A DNA stretch of 64,000 bases from Dickeya undicola (GCF_000784735.1 NZ_JSYG01000009.1:223499-287498); one strand, 5' to 3'. Counted from the first letter of the stretch, positions 49,508-59,894 are shown. Notes: generated from the sequence alone by a model not told the origin. A program made the numbers and translations.

Positions 49508-50410
49508 CTAAATACAAATAGACATAGCCATAATTCGAACAGCAGGCCCTGGCAATGAGAGTTGACAAATTTGCTGAGCGATCTGACGAGCTTCCCCCAT
49601 ATTTTCCCTATATTTCTCGATACTACTACTCACTGCGACGAGTTTCTCTACAATCTGTAAAGCAGATGACAATACTGTTCTTTGAACAAGGCTGATACTT
49701 TCTTTCTCATTCACGTGTCTGGATATTCGGCCGATGACCTTAAATTTTCCGTCAGTAAGCTTAGCTTTAACAGAAAGTGGCTCCATATCGTTTACATCGA
49801 TATCAACAACCCCGATTTGTCTACCTGTTTGTGGTTCTACCATTATCATTTCAAGCTGCCCGGATTTCAGATAGTCATTCTCTAATTCAGACAGGACGTT
49901 GGTAATTAGCTGCTCGTATTTTACGAGTTCAATCTTCATGGTTTTGGTAAATACTTTAGGATTGAACTTGTCACCAAAGTTTTGAAGTAACTGAAAAATC
50001 AGGGGGGATGCAACTTTCAAAGATTCGATGATTGAATAAAAGTCAATCGGTTTAAGAATAACGTTCATCTCTACATAATGTTCATAACTGTTCACTGATG
50101 CTAAGTCTTGAGGTCTTTCCAAATGTTTACTTTCGCTGAGTGCATCAATTAAAGACATATGTAGTCCACCAAGTGTATAGCGCCTTGCAGTTTTTGTTGC
50201 TATTACTTTCTCTTTCTGCAGATCTGCGGATACAGAAATTGGTGATAAAAGGTCTTGTAGAAATTTGAATCCAAGGTTAAGGTTACTTTTCTTCTTTGAT
50301 GTGTCCCCTTCCGAAACTTCAGTTTCCATTGCAACGCCTTTAAATACGTATGCGGCACAATTTAGAACCATTTTTTCGTTTAAGTACACCGGCTCAACAT
50401 AGAAATTCAT
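49508..50410 (-). CDS. Hypothetical protein, possibly DUF6414-like; low G+C orphan
   Basis: The 300-residue ORF begins MNFYVEPVYLNEKMVLNCAA and has no signal peptide or TM helix. It is rich in Lys, Glu and Ile and is clearly more A+T-rich than its neighbours, which suggests acquired DNA. Segments such as YLNEKMVLNC, a Ser/Lys/Glu linker and ARRYTLGGLHMSLIDAL recall DUF6414 proteins, an uncertain resemblance. No function is known. It lies alone between the DeoR gene and tRNA-Ser, with 340 bases of A+T-rich DNA upstream. The RBS is weak. Confidence 0.7.
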   Translation of the reverse strand: MNFYVEPVYLNEKMVLNCAAYVFKGVAMETEVSEGDTSKKKSNLNLGFKFLQDLLSPISVSADLQKEKVIATKTARRYTLGGLHMSLIDALSESKHLERPQDLASVNSYEHYVEMNVILKPIDFYSIIESLKVASPLIFQLLQNFGDKFNPKVFTKTMKIELVKYEQLITNVLSELENDYLKSGQLEMIMVEPQTGRQIGVVDIDVNDMEPLSVKAKLTDGKFKVIGRISRHVNEKESISLVQRTVLSSALQIVEKLVAVSSSIEKYRENMGEARQIAQQICQLSLPGPAVRIMAMSICI

Positions 50411-50958
50411 AAGGATACCTATAGCTTTAACTGGGTTAATATATTTTGTCTAAGAGTGGGCTGCTTTTTTACAATTAGCTTAATAGTGCTCATCTTTATT
50501 TATGGAGATAAAAGATTTGATTAGTAAAATAAATTTATATTGTCAATTTCTGGAGTGACTTTTATTTTTCAAAAAATATAGTGAGAGAGTGATAATATAT
50601 ATAACACTGCCTCTCTTATTTAGAAATAAATAATCAACAGGGATTCTTTAGTGCCTGCTATGATATTTAATTTTTTATGGTATATCAAATTCTTATTTTT
50701 GGCAAAAGATATTGTTTGGTCAGGATAGCGGTGATTATTACCCTGCGGCAGCTATTTGTTTTGGTTCATCACTAACTTCGAGTAACTCAATGTTTTGCTT
50801 TGATTCGTTGATGATTTGGTCTGGAGGAACTCTGTCGAGTTAGCCCGGTCGGGATTGACTCGCGCGTTGCGCTCGCCCTGCGGGCCGCCTGCGGCGGTCC
50901 AAAACGGCAAGCCGTTTTGTCGAACCCTGTCGAGGCTTCTCATCCGTCCCGTCACCGG
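50411..50958. other. A+T-rich stretch then G+C-rich palindromic block beside tRNA-Ser
   Basis: 50411-50750 is strongly A+T-rich and holds no ORF, only the presumed promoter of the orphan gene. 50830-50940 is G+C-rich with inverted repeats, among them AAAACGGCAAGCCGTTTT (a perfect dyad) and GGCCGCCTGCGGCGG. A 67-codon minus-strand ORF (50955-50752) covers it, but its translation follows the palindromes and is doubtful. Confidence 0.55.
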
Positions 50959-51004
50959 TTAAAAACAAAAACCCCAGACGAAAGTCTGGGGTTTTTGTTT
51001 TTAA
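50959..51004 (-). terminator. Strong bidirectional terminator after tRNA-Ser
   Basis: A perfect 21-bp inverted repeat (50959-50979 with 50984-51004, G+C core ACCCCAGAC/GTCTGGGGT) has a 4-base loop and A/T-rich flanks that give a U-run in both directions. It is immediately 3' of the tRNA gene on the minus strand. Confidence 0.92.
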
Positions 51005-51006
51005 TC

Positions 51007-51096
51007 TGGCGGTGAGGGAGGGATTCGAACCCTCGATACGTTTTCACGTATACACACTTTCCAGGCGTGCTCCTTCAGCCACTCGGACACCTCACC
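51007..51096 (-). tRNA. tRNA-Ser (anticodon GGA)
   Basis: The minus strand gives GGTGAGGTGTCCGAGTGGCT at the 5' end, an anticodon loop CTGGAAA with GGA, a long variable arm typical of tRNA-Ser, the T-loop GGTTCGAATCC and a matching acceptor CTCACC, discriminator G and encoded CCA. Length is 90 bases with CCA. It reads UCC and UCU serine codons. No duplicated 3' end (attachment site) was found near the orphan gene. Confidence 0.97.
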
Positions 51097-51368
51097 GGAT
51101 CGTCGCCGTCAGGGGCAACGGGGCGCTACTCTAGGGAAAATCCGCAGCAGCGTCAACACACTTCTTTCATAAAAACGTGCGTTTAGCCAAACTTAGCGCA
51201 ATATGCTGCTTTACTCGCCAGTTCGTGTTGTTGACCGCGGGTTCGGGCGTGCAACGCGGCGGCGTATGTTTCAGTTCTGTTAATTTGCGCTTGTCGTGCC
51301 GACGCCTCGGCTGTGTCGGTGCGGGATAAATGCTATGCTGGCTTATCAATGCCGAGTCAGGAGAAACC

Positions 51369-52106
51369 ATGTATCCCGTCGATTTACACATGCACACCGT
51401 CGCCAGTACCCACGCCTACAGCACCCTGCATGACTACGTGGCTGAAGCCAAAGCCAAACAGATCCGCCTGTTTGCGATTACCGATCACGGCCCGGATATG
51501 GCGGATGCACCGCATTACTGGCACTTCATCAATATGCGCGTCTGGCCGCGCGTTGTGGACGGTATCGGCATCCTGCGTGGCATTGAAGCCAACATCAAGA
51601 ATCTGGCGGGCGATATTGATTGTACCGGGCCGATGCTGGACTGCATGGACCTGATTATCGCCGGTTTCCACGAGCCGGTGTTTCCTCCGCAGGACCGCGA
51701 TACCCATACCGAAGCGATGATTGCTGCGATGGCACAAGGCTCGGTGCATATCATTAGTCATCCCGGCAACCCGAAGTTCCCGATCAATATCCGTGCGGTG
51801 GCGCAAGCTGCTGCCAAATATAATGTGGCGCTGGAACTGAATAATTCGTCTTTTACCCATTCCCGTAAGGGGAGCGAGGCGAATTGCCGTGCGGTTGCTG
51901 AAGCGGTGCGCGATGCTGGCGGTTATCTGGCGCTGGGGTCGGATTCGCATATCGCCTGGGCGCTGGGTGAATTTCCGCATTGTGAACGTATCATGCGGGA
52001 CGTTGATTTTCCGCAGGATCGCGTGTTGAATGTCAGCCCGCGCCGGGTGCTGGATTTTCTGGAACTGCGCGGTAAGCCCGCGATTCCGGAGTTTGCGGAT
52101 TTGTGA
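51369..52106 (+). CDS. ycdX: PHP-domain zinc phosphatase YcdX
   Basis: The ATG at 51369, after AGGAG, gives 245 residues, the E. coli YcdX length. The PHP fold is shown by [22 protein letters not shown] and LGSDSHIAW, which supply the metal-binding His and Asp residues. YcdX is a trinuclear-zinc phosphatase implicated in swarming in E. coli. It is followed by its chaperone gene ycdY. Confidence 0.94.
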   Translation: MYPVDLHMHTVASTHAYSTLHDYVAEAKAKQIRLFAITDHGPDMADAPHYWHFINMRVWPRVVDGIGILRGIEANIKNLAGDIDCTGPMLDCMDLIIAGFHEPVFPPQDRDTHTEAMIAAMAQGSVHIISHPGNPKFPINIRAVAQAAAKYNVALELNNSSFTHSRKGSEANCRAVAEAVRDAGGYLALGSDSHIAWALGEFPHCERIMRDVDFPQDRVLNVSPRRVLDFLELRGKPAIPEFADL

Positions 52107-52152
52107 CGTTGTCACCTAAACACGCTGTTATGTCTTTTTACAGGTTGATAAA

Positions 52153-52728
52153 ATGAACGAATTTTCCGTCGTGTGCCGTATTCTCGGCACGCTGTTTAAC
52201 CGCCCGCCGCAGGATCCGCTGTTGGCTCCGCTCTTTAATCTGATTGCGCAAGGCAAGCTGGCGCAACAATGGCCGCTGGCGCAGGATGAACTGATGGCGC
52301 GCTGGCAACGCAGCGTTGATTTGTCGGCGATGAGCGCGGATTATGACGCATTATTTGGCGCGCAGCCGTCGGTGCCGCCGCATCGTTCCAGTTGGGACCC
52401 GGCAGAACAAGAGGCCGACGTGCGTGCGTTTTTACAACAGCGTGGTATGCCGTTGGGCGATGCCCCCGTGGACCATTTCGGTGCTTTGTTGCTAGCGGCG
52501 TCCTGGCTGGAAGATCAAGCTCAGGAAGACGAAATCGCCGCGCAGTCGGCATTTTTTGACCGTTATCTGCTGACGTGGAGTGATCGTTTTCTGGGTAAGG
52601 TGGAAAGCCATGCCACTACCGCGTTTTATCGCACGCTGGCGATCATTTGCCGTGAAGCGCTGGAAGCAATGCGGGATGAGCTGGCGGAAGACGACGAAGA
52701 GCCGGATGACGAGGCGTCTGAACAGTAA
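52153..52728 (+). CDS. ycdY: TorD/DmsD-like chaperone YcdY
   Basis: The 191-residue all-helical protein belongs to the TorD/NarJ-type chaperone family (PVDHFGALLLAASWLEDQAQ is the family's P-x-D-H-x-G/A/S region). In E. coli YcdY helps load zinc into YcdX. It lies 46 bases after ycdX, presumably in one operon; the acidic C-terminus (EDDEEPDDEASEQ) is typical. ycdZ, which follows in E. coli, is absent. Confidence 0.92.
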   Translation: MNEFSVVCRILGTLFNRPPQDPLLAPLFNLIAQGKLAQQWPLAQDELMARWQRSVDLSAMSADYDALFGAQPSVPPHRSSWDPAEQEADVRAFLQQRGMPLGDAPVDHFGALLLAASWLEDQAQEDEIAAQSAFFDRYLLTWSDRFLGKVESHATTAFYRTLAIICREALEAMRDELAEDDEEPDDEASEQ

Positions 52729-52734
52729 AAAGCA

Positions 52735-52757
52735 GGTGGCGAATGCCACCCGTTTGT
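52735..52757. terminator. Bidirectional terminator between ycdY and yceB
   Basis: GGTGGC (52735-52740) pairs with GCCACC (52745-52750) around GAAT, with CGTTTGTTTC following on the plus strand and TGCTTTTTAC on the minus strand. It separates two convergent genes. Confidence 0.75.
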
Positions 52758-52773
52758 TTCTTATTGGTCAACA

Positions 52774-53337
52774 TTAGTCGGTCAACATGATCACCAGTTG
52801 ACCGGGTTTCACTTCGATGCCTTTGGCCAGTTTCTTCGCCAGTGCTTCTTTGTTGCTGTGCTCAGGGTTCAGCACGTAAGCGGGTTTCTGGTCAAAGTAG
52901 CTTTTCAGCGACTGATTCAGGTAGGGCGTCAGCGTTTGCAACACCGTTTGTAATTTCTCCGGTTGCACACTGTAATCCACCAGTTCCATGTCTTTCAGAT
53001 AGATGGCGCCCTGGTCCTTGTTGAACACCGGCTGGGCTTTCAGCGTCAGTTTCATGTCGGCCTGCTGTTTACCCAGCAATGAGCTGATATCGACCTTGGC
53101 GTTGCCGCTCAGCGTCACTTTGCCGGGCTCTGCACGGCCAATCTGGCTGGTCAGTTCGGTCAGCGTAATTTGTGCATCCAGCACGCCGGGAACGCCCAGT
53201 TGCTTCTGGTAGTCATTATGCTGTTGTAAATACTGATTGATTTCCTGCTCGCTCAGGCTGTATTGCGCTAACTGGTTGCAACCGCTTACCAGCAGTGTTC
53301 CCAACAACGCCAGAGCGGCCAGTCCCGATTTTTTCAT
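52774..53337 (-). CDS. yceB: DUF1439 lipoprotein YceB
   Basis: The 187-residue protein has a lipoprotein signal MKKSGLAALALLGTLLVSGC with Cys20 in the lipobox VSGC. The mature part is a YceB/DUF1439 domain of tubular-lipid-binding-like fold. Function is not established. It is next to grxB as in E. coli. Confidence 0.93.
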   Translation of the reverse strand: MKKSGLAALALLGTLLVSGCNQLAQYSLSEQEINQYLQQHNDYQKQLGVPGVLDAQITLTELTSQIGRAEPGKVTLSGNAKVDISSLLGKQQADMKLTLKAQPVFNKDQGAIYLKDMELVDYSVQPEKLQTVLQTLTPYLNQSLKSYFDQKPAYVLNPEHSNKEALAKKLAKGIEVKPGQLVIMLTD

Positions 53338-53471
53338 TGTTATAACCTCTTGTTCTACATAATTTCCCTCGCCGGGCGAGGAATGTCGGCAGGGTGCGTT
53401 ATTCCGGTAATATCGCCAATCGGAATAGGCCTAAACGCCACCGTCAGCCAACAGTGACAGCGGCACAAGGG

Positions 53472-54119
53472 TTATTGCGCCTGCTCGATCAGCAAATCGA
53501 TATCGGCATTCTGGGACAGCGTGTTGCAGTAGGCCGCAACGGCCGGTGGGACATTGACATCAGCGACGATGGTCAGTGAGCGCAGCAGAGCGAACAGATT
53601 GATGTCATCCAGCGACAGCGTACCGTTGCACGCCTGTGGCGCAACAATCAGCGGCACCAGTGCTTGCAGGTCACCTTCCAGTTGGCTAATCAAGGTGGTC
53701 GTCTGGTTGAAGTGCTCATCGAAGCTGCCGATTTGCCCCTCTTTTTTGTGAATAAAGTAGTTACGACCGGCGTCAGTGGCGAACTCTTCAAAGTCGGCAC
53801 GGGAGAAACGCGGAATCAGCAGGCGCGGCGCGTATTCATATACCTTGCGGATCCAGGCGTCGATGGCCGGGTTGACAGGGCCGGTCAGCACCGGTTTGCC
53901 GTCCAGGGCGTCGACGTATTTCACGATATCCAGACTTTCCGGCATATAGCTGCCGTCATCTTTTTGCAGAATCGGCACCATTTTCTGACCCACCATCGAA
54001 ATCGGCGTGGCTTCGTCCTCGTTGGACAATACGCGTAATTCCACCGGCAACTGCTTCAGGCCGAAAATCATGCGTGCCTTCACGCAGAAAGGACAATGCT
54101 CATAGACAAACAGTTTCAT
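53472..54119 (-). CDS. grxB: Glutaredoxin 2
   Basis: The ATG at 54119 gives 215 residues, identical in length to E. coli Grx2; the open frame to 54170 is not part of it. The active site is C9-P-F-C12 in YEHCPFCVKARM, followed by VPILQKDDGSYMPESLDIV and a GST-like C-terminal domain. Grx2 reduces disulfides with glutathione. It lies between yceB and mdtH on the same strand. Confidence 0.95.
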   Translation of the reverse strand: MKLFVYEHCPFCVKARMIFGLKQLPVELRVLSNEDEATPISMVGQKMVPILQKDDGSYMPESLDIVKYVDALDGKPVLTGPVNPAIDAWIRKVYEYAPRLLIPRFSRADFEEFATDAGRNYFIHKKEGQIGSFDEHFNQTTTLISQLEGDLQALVPLIVAPQACNGTLSLDDINLFALLRSLTIVADVNVPPAVAAYCNTLSQNADIDLLIEQAQ

Positions 54120-54260
54120 ACCGGAACTCCTTGGGTTGAGTGGCGTCGTATCAGACGCTACCGTGATCATGATGTCGTGCGGAATTATCCATGCTCAGTG
54201 CGGGCTCGTCCATGAGCAATCTACGTTGTAGCAAGGCACGCCGCAATCGTTGGAAATCGA

Positions 54261-54290
54261 AGATAAAAGCGGGGCGGTGATAGCGCCCCG
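54261..54290 (-). terminator. Terminator after mdtH
   Basis: CGGGGCG (54270-54276) and CGCCCCG (54284-54290) form a perfect 7-bp stem with a 7-base loop; on the minus strand CTTTTATC follows. It lies 20 bases past mdtH. Confidence 0.78.
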
Positions 54291-54311
54291 TGGGATGACA
54301 GGAAAAAAGGA

Positions 54312-55517
54312 TCAGTGCTCGCTCAGCATGGCGGGTTCGATACGTTTTAGGTGGAACTGCCAATACAGTGTCGCCAGGGTCAACATGCCGATGATGCCCA
54401 ACATGCACCAGGGTAAGGCCGGTTGGCCGAGCGCTTTTCCGGTATCGAACAACCAGCCACCACCGCTGTAGCCGAGTGCGCCGCCCAGCGCCAGGCCCAT
54501 GCGGCTGAACCCCATATAGCTGCCGCGGGCGCGGGCGTCGGCCAGTGATGCGCCCAGCGTTTCCCGTGCCGGTTCGGCGATGATGGAACCAATGTAAAAT
54601 AGCCCGATCAAACTCAGCAGCCATTGCAGGCTGGTGACCATACCCATCGGAATCAGGCTCAGGGTCATGATGAATAACCCGAACATCAGCCGCTGTTCCA
54701 GGCGGAAGCGTTTTTCGCTCCAGCGAGCGATGGGGTACAACAGCGTTAGCGATAACGTGGCTTCAATGGCGTACATCCATTTCACCGCCGATGGTGTTCC
54801 CGCCAGCTCGTTCACCATGATCGGCATCATCAACAGTACCTGTACGCCCAGCATGAAGTAACCGGTCAGCGTCAGTACGTAGACGACAAAGCGACGATCA
54901 CGCATTACCCGCATCATTCCTTCACGAATCGGCGTGCGAATGGTGGAAATGCGGTAGGCGGGCAGCAGCAGGGCGTTCAATGCCGCCGCCAGCACGAAGA
55001 CTGCTGCGCCTGCCCAGCACACCACCGAGAAGTTGTACTGCATCAGCCAGCTACCGATCAGCGCACCGATCACCGCACCAGCGTTATCCTGCATCATTAA
55101 CAGCGAAAAAAAGCGGCTGCGCTCATGTGGCCGGGTCAGTTTGATGACCATCGCGTTACGTGGGGGTTCAAACAGCGTGCCGCCCAGTGCCGATAGCACG
55201 CAGGAGAGCATCAGCATCAGTGGTGTTGTCGCCAGCGCCATGAACACGAAACCGGAGGCGCGCAGTAACATACCGGTGACGATCATCGGCTTGGCACCGA
55301 AGCGGTCAGCGATGGCACCGCCAAAAATGCCGAGCCCTTGCTGAGTGAATTGACGCAGGCCAAGTGCTATCCCGACCGTCAGCGCCGCCCAGCCCATCTG
55401 GTCGACAAAACGAATGGAAATCAACGGAAATACCACGAAAAAACCCAATACCACCAGCATGTTATCCAGCAGTAGAAAATATTTACCCAGGCTGCGGGCC
55501 TGCGTCATCAATGACAT
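54312..55517 (-). CDS. mdtH: MFS multidrug transporter MdtH
   Basis: The 401-residue, 12-helix major facilitator protein is like E. coli MdtH (402). It starts [20 protein letters not shown] and has the MFS loop motif [14 protein letters not shown] between helices 2 and 3. MdtH in E. coli gives low-level quinolone efflux. Its start region faces rimJ, as in E. coli. Confidence 0.94.
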   Translation of the reverse strand: MSLMTQARSLGKYFLLLDNMLVVLGFFVVFPLISIRFVDQMGWAALTVGIALGLRQFTQQGLGIFGGAIADRFGAKPMIVTGMLLRASGFVFMALATTPLMLMLSCVLSALGGTLFEPPRNAMVIKLTRPHERSRFFSLLMMQDNAGAVIGALIGSWLMQYNFSVVCWAGAAVFVLAAALNALLLPAYRISTIRTPIREGMMRVMRDRRFVVYVLTLTGYFMLGVQVLLMMPIMVNELAGTPSAVKWMYAIEATLSLTLLYPIARWSEKRFRLEQRLMFGLFIMTLSLIPMGMVTSLQWLLSLIGLFYIGSIIAEPARETLGASLADARARGSYMGFSRMGLALGGALGYSGGGWLFDTGKALGQPALPWCMLGIIGMLTLATLYWQFHLKRIEPAMLSEH

Positions 55518-55826
55518 GTTTCACCACGAGGAAAAGAAGAAAGGATGCAACCTGTTTATTCTCTCGCCGATCGAGCTTTTGCGATAGGGGATCCTGCTAA
55601 TAAATTTTTTTATCGTTCAATTGTTATCTGACGGGCAGTTTGAGAAAAAAAATCAGTATGACGTGTCGATTGTGCAATAACTCGGCGGTCATGATTTTAC
55701 GCTATGGAATTTATGTGGTTATAGTAAGCGCTATTGGTGATTTATCCTGATAGGCGGCCGTCGAGTCGGCGTTGACCGCATCAATAAAATTTATTCATCG
55801 ACAATCCGTCACCTGAGGGGGAAGGC
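55518..55826. other. Divergent mdtH-rimJ intergenic region
   Basis: These 309 bases are partly A+T-rich and hold the two promoters, which I cannot place with confidence. No small ORF or stable hairpin stands out. Confidence 0.5.
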
Positions 55827-56411
55827 ATGTTTGGCTATCGCTCAACGACACCCAGGGTCCGTCTGACCACGGATCGGCTGGTGGTCCGTCTGGCGCACGA
55901 ACGCGATGCCTGGCGTCTGGCTGAGTATTACGCGGAAAACCGTGATTTTTTGAAACCCTGGGAGCCGGTACGCGACGCCAGCCACTGTTACCCTTCTGGC
56001 TGGCAGGCGAGACTGAGCGTGATCTGCGATATGCACAAGCAGGGTAGCGCTTACTATTTTTTGCTGCTGGACCCGGATGAAAACGAAGTGCGGGGTGTCG
56101 CCAACTTCAGCAACGTGCTGCGCGGTTCTTTTCACGCCTGTTACCTTGGCTATTCGCTGGGTGAAAAATGGCAAGGGCAAGGGATGATGTATGAGGCGTT
56201 GCAGTCGGCGCTGCGCTACATGCAGCGTCAGCAACATATGCATCGCATCATGGCTAATTATATGCCGCACAATCAGCGCAGCGGCAACCTACTGGCCCGG
56301 CTCGGGTTTGAAAAGGAAGGTTATGCCAAAAACTACCTGTTGATCGACGGCAAGTGGCAGGACCACGTGCTGACCGCCCTGACCAATAATGAATGGACGC
56401 CGATGCGCTGA
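55827..56411 (+). CDS. rimJ: Ribosomal protein S5 N-alanine acetyltransferase
   Basis: The 194-residue GNAT acetyltransferase equals E. coli RimJ in length. The acetyl-CoA motif is seen in [17 protein letters not shown] and the C-terminal [20 protein letters not shown]. RimJ acetylates the N-terminus of ribosomal protein S5. RBS GGGGGAAGG precedes the ATG. First of the rimJ-yceH-yceM-murJ series. Confidence 0.95.
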   Translation: MFGYRSTTPRVRLTTDRLVVRLAHERDAWRLAEYYAENRDFLKPWEPVRDASHCYPSGWQARLSVICDMHKQGSAYYFLLLDPDENEVRGVANFSNVLRGSFHACYLGYSLGEKWQGQGMMYEALQSALRYMQRQQHMHRIMANYMPHNQRSGNLLARLGFEKEGYAKNYLLIDGKWQDHVLTALTNNEWTPMR

Positions 56412-56435
56412 GCATACGGTTAATGAGGATGAGCC

Positions 56436-57080
56436 ATGAAATACCAACTGACGCCCCGCGAAGCGCGGATAATCGGGTGCCTACTGGAAAAACAGGTGAC
56501 CACCCCAGAACAGTACCCGATGTCCCTGAACGGCTTGACCGCCGCCTGTAATCAGAAAACCAACCGCGAGCCGGTGATGGACCTGACCGAAAGTGAGGTG
56601 CAGCAAACGCTGGACCTGTTGGTCAAGCGGCATTTTCTGCGCACGGTCAGCGGTTTTGGCAACCGGGTAATGAAGTATGAACACCGTTTCTGCAACTCCG
56701 AATTCGGCGACCTGAAGTTTTCGACAGCCGAAGTGGCGCTGGTGACGACGTTGCTGCTGCGCGGTGCACAGACGCCGGGCGAGCTTCGTACCCGAGCTGC
56801 TCGCTTACATGACTTTGCCGATATGGAGGAGGTGGAAAATGTGTTGCAGCAACTGCAACAGCGCGAGGACGGGCCGTTTGTGGCGAGACTGGCACGGGAG
56901 CCGGGCAAGCGTGAAAGCCGATTCATGCATCTGTTCAGCGGTGAGGTAGCGGATGTTACGCCCTCTGAACCTGTCGATGAGCCTGCTGAAGGCGGGCTGG
57001 CCGCACGGGTTTGCGCACTGGAAAACGAGGTCGCCGAGTTACGGGCGCAGTTAGCCGATTTACAGGCGCGCCTTGCCTGA
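56436..57080 (+). CDS. yceH: DUF480 protein YceH
   Basis: The 214-residue protein has two tandem winged-helix domains (family starts [16 protein letters not shown]) and ends in a short leucine-rich coiled coil ([19 protein letters not shown]). No biochemical role is known. It lies 24 bases after rimJ and 36 before yceM. Confidence 0.93.
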   Translation: MKYQLTPREARIIGCLLEKQVTTPEQYPMSLNGLTAACNQKTNREPVMDLTESEVQQTLDLLVKRHFLRTVSGFGNRVMKYEHRFCNSEFGDLKFSTAEVALVTTLLLRGAQTPGELRTRAARLHDFADMEEVENVLQQLQQREDGPFVARLAREPGKRESRFMHLFSGEVADVTPSEPVDEPAEGGLAARVCALENEVAELRAQLADLQARLA

Positions 57081-57116
57081 CGGCAGCCTGGTGCAACTGT
57101 TACCGGGAGCGAGAGC

Positions 57117-58031
57117 ATGAAATCATTACGTATCGGTGTCGCCGGGTTGGGCGACATTGCCCGCAAAGCCTATTTGCCTATCTTGTCACACGCCGAGCAC
57201 TGGCAACTGGTGGGTGCCTGGTCGCCGGGGCAGGAACGGGCCCGACCGCTGTGTCAGCAGTATCGTATGCCTTGCTTTTCCTCTTTGGAGGCGTTGAGCA
57301 GCCAGTGTGATGCGGTGTTTGTGCACAGCAGTACCGCCAGTCATTACGAGGTTGTCAAAGCGTTGCTACTGGCAGGCAAACACGTCTATGTGGACAAGCC
57401 GCTGGCGGAAACGCTGGCCCAGGCGGAAGCGCTGGTGGCGTTGGCGGCCAGCCGTAATCTGCTGTTGATGGTGGGGTTCAACCGTCGTTTTGCGCCGCTT
57501 TATCAACGGCTCCGGCAACTGCGGCCTTTGCCTGACAGCCTGCGCGTGGAAAAACACCGCATCGATAATATCGGGCCACATCCGCTGGCGTTTACGTTGT
57601 TGGATGATTATCTGCACGTGGTAGACACCGCCTTGTGGCTGGCGGACGCACCGGCCGCGTTGTGTGGTGGCGTGCTACGTTGCAACCCGCAAGGGCAACT
57701 GATTTATGCCGAACACCAGTTCCAGACGGATCATGGCGTGATTACCACCAGTATGCATCGTCAAGCCGGTAGTCAGCGCGAAAGTGTGCAATGCGTCAAT
57801 GATGGCGGCTGGTATCAGGTGGATAACCTGCGGGAGTGGCGTGAAGAGCGCGGCGGCACGGTGTCGCTGCATCCGGCGCCGTCCTGGCAGAGTACGTTGG
57901 AACAGCGTGGTTTTGCAGGCGCGGTGCGGCATTTTATTGACGCGGTGGTTGCGCACACGCCGCCGTTAACCTCCGGCGATCAGGCGTTGCACGCGCAACG
58001 GGTGATCGAGATGTTGTTGAGAAAACGCTGA
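57117..58031 (+). CDS. yceM: Gfo/Idh/MocA-family oxidoreductase YceM (MviM)
   Basis: The 304-residue protein has an N-terminal Rossmann fold (RIGVAGLGDIARKAY) and the family's DKPLAETLAQAEALVALA with the conserved Lys-Pro that binds the nicotinamide. It is a putative NAD(P)-dependent sugar dehydrogenase-like protein of unknown substrate, upstream of murJ as in E. coli. Confidence 0.93.
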   Translation: MKSLRIGVAGLGDIARKAYLPILSHAEHWQLVGAWSPGQERARPLCQQYRMPCFSSLEALSSQCDAVFVHSSTASHYEVVKALLLAGKHVYVDKPLAETLAQAEALVALAASRNLLLMVGFNRRFAPLYQRLRQLRPLPDSLRVEKHRIDNIGPHPLAFTLLDDYLHVVDTALWLADAPAALCGGVLRCNPQGQLIYAEHQFQTDHGVITTSMHRQAGSQRESVQCVNDGGWYQVDNLREWREERGGTVSLHPAPSWQSTLEQRGFAGAVRHFIDAVVAHTPPLTSGDQALHAQRVIEMLLRKR

Positions 58032-58238
58032 AAAAAGCGGCGACCATCAGGTATCCGTGTGGCTATTGGCGGTGCAATCGACTAGGCTGTGTGCCGCGAT
58101 AGCTGCGGCGGCGTTACAGTCCAGACCCAGTACTTCTGTTATCGGCTCGGGCATCGCGGGCGGTTTGGCCGCCGTGGGCATGGTGGGCGAGCCGATTTTC
58201 CCCGCCATCTCTCTCTTTCCCATAGTCAGAATAATCGA

Positions 58239-59774
58239 ATGAATCTACTGAAATCACTGGCTGCGGTCAGTTCCATGACCATGCTTTCTCGTGTACTGGG
58301 GTTTGTGCGTGATGCGCTTGTCGCCCGCGTGTTCGGTGCCGGTATGGCGACCGACGCGTTTTTTGTGGCGTTCAAATTGCCGAATCTGTTGCGGCGTATT
58401 TTTGCCGAAGGCGCGTTTTCACAAGCGTTTGTGCCCATCCTGGCGGAGTACAAGAGCCAGCAGGGCGAGGAGGCGACGCGCACCTTCCTGGCCTATGTAT
58501 CCGGGATGTTGACGCTGGTATTGGCGCTGGTGACGGTGGCCGGGATGCTGGCCGCGCCCTGGGTGATTATGGTGACGGCTCCGGGGTTTGCTTCAACACC
58601 GGAACGCTTTGAGCTGACGTCGGCGCTGTTGCGAATTACCTTTCCCTATATTTTGCTGATTTCGCTCACATCAATGGCGGGGTCGGTGCTGAATACCTGG
58701 AACCGTTTTTCGGTGCCCGCGTTTGCGCCGACGTTACTGAACATTAGCATGATTGGTTTTTCGTTGCTGGCGGCTCGTTGGTTTAATCCGCCGGTGATGG
58801 CGCTGGGTTGGGCGGTGGTGGTAGGCGGCGTGCTGCAATTGGGCTACCAACTGCCGCACCTGAAGAAGATCGGTATGCTGGTGTTGCCACGCATCAAGTT
58901 CCGTGACCCCAGTGTCAGCCGGGTGATGAAGCTGATGGCACCGGCGATCCTCGGTGTGTCGGTCAGCCAGATTTCACTGATCATCAATACCATTTTTGCG
59001 TCGTTCCTCAGCCAGGGGGCCGTATCCTGGATGTACTACGCCGACCGGCTGATGGAGTTTCCCTCCGGCGTGCTGGGCGTGGCGCTGGGGACAATTCTGC
59101 TGCCGTCGCTGTCGAAAAGTGTCGCCAGTGGTGATCAGCAAGAGTATTCCCGGCTGCTGGATTGGGGGCTGCGGCTCTGTTTTCTGCTGGCGTTGCCCGC
59201 TACGGTCGCGCTGGGGCTGCTGGCGAAGCCGCTGACCGTGGCATTGTTTCAATACGGTAAATTCAGCGCTTTCGACGCGTTGATGACGCAACGTGCGCTG
59301 GTCGCTTACTCGATTGGGTTGATGGGGCTGATTCTGGTAAAGGTGCTGGTGCCGGGGTTTTACGCGCGGCAGGATATTAAAACGCCGGTGAAAATCGGTC
59401 TGGCAACGCTGGTGATGACCCAACTGATGAACCTGATATTCATCGGCCCGCTGCAACATGCCGGGTTGTCGCTGTCGATTGGTCTTGCGTCCTGTATCAA
59501 CGCCGGGTTGTTATTCTGGCAGTTGCGTCGTCAGCGTATTTTTGAGCCCCAGCAGGGGTGGACCGCGTTTCTAAGCAAGCTGGTGGTTGCGGTCATTGTG
59601 ATGTCGCTGGTTCTGGTCGCCTTGTGCCTGTGGATGCCGCCGTGGGATCAGGGCAACATGACCTTACGGTTGTTGCGCTTGTCAGCAGTGGTTGTTGCCG
59701 GTGCCAGCAGTTATTTTGCCATGCTAGCCTTGCTGGGTTTTCGCCCGAAGGACTTCTCCCGCCGTAGTATTTGA
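58239..59774 (+). CDS. murJ: Lipid II flippase MurJ
   Basis: The ATG at 58239 gives 511 residues, as in E. coli; the frame opens at 58089 but the extra N-terminus has no similarity. The 14-helix MOP-superfamily protein starts [20 protein letters not shown] and has [19 protein letters not shown]. MurJ flips lipid II to the periplasmic face for peptidoglycan synthesis and is essential. A 207-base gap before it holds only a dubious 61-codon frame. Confidence 0.96.
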   Translation: MNLLKSLAAVSSMTMLSRVLGFVRDALVARVFGAGMATDAFFVAFKLPNLLRRIFAEGAFSQAFVPILAEYKSQQGEEATRTFLAYVSGMLTLVLALVTVAGMLAAPWVIMVTAPGFASTPERFELTSALLRITFPYILLISLTSMAGSVLNTWNRFSVPAFAPTLLNISMIGFSLLAARWFNPPVMALGWAVVVGGVLQLGYQLPHLKKIGMLVLPRIKFRDPSVSRVMKLMAPAILGVSVSQISLIINTIFASFLSQGAVSWMYYADRLMEFPSGVLGVALGTILLPSLSKSVASGDQQEYSRLLDWGLRLCFLLALPATVALGLLAKPLTVALFQYGKFSAFDALMTQRALVAYSIGLMGLILVKVLVPGFYARQDIKTPVKIGLATLVMTQLMNLIFIGPLQHAGLSLSIGLASCINAGLLFWQLRRQRIFEPQQGWTAFLSKLVVAVIVMSLVLVALCLWMPPWDQGNMTLRLLRLSAVVVAGASSYFAMLALLGFRPKDFSRRSI

Positions 59775-59834
59775 TGCCTTTATTCCGGAGGCTTGATTGC
59801 ACCTGAATGGATGACGTTTGAGCGGTGCGGGTAG

Positions 59835-59872
59835 AAAAAAGCCAGTCAGTTGTTTAACTGACTGGCTTTTTT
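59835..59872. terminator. Bidirectional terminator between murJ and argS
   Basis: A perfect 17-bp inverted repeat (59835-59851 with 59856-59872, core GCCAGTCAGTT) with GTTT loop has six T on each side. It serves two convergent genes. Confidence 0.94.
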
Positions 59873-59894
59873 AGTGCGATGTAGGCGTGGTGGG

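Noticed and set aside
50752..50955. 67-codon minus-strand ORF beside tRNA-Ser
   Set aside because: Its sequence follows the palindromic G+C block and it lacks a good RBS; treated as part of a repeat-like region rather than a gene.
58057..58242. 61-codon ORF between yceM and murJ
   Set aside because: It overlaps the murJ start out of frame, lacks a clear RBS and has no recognisable product.
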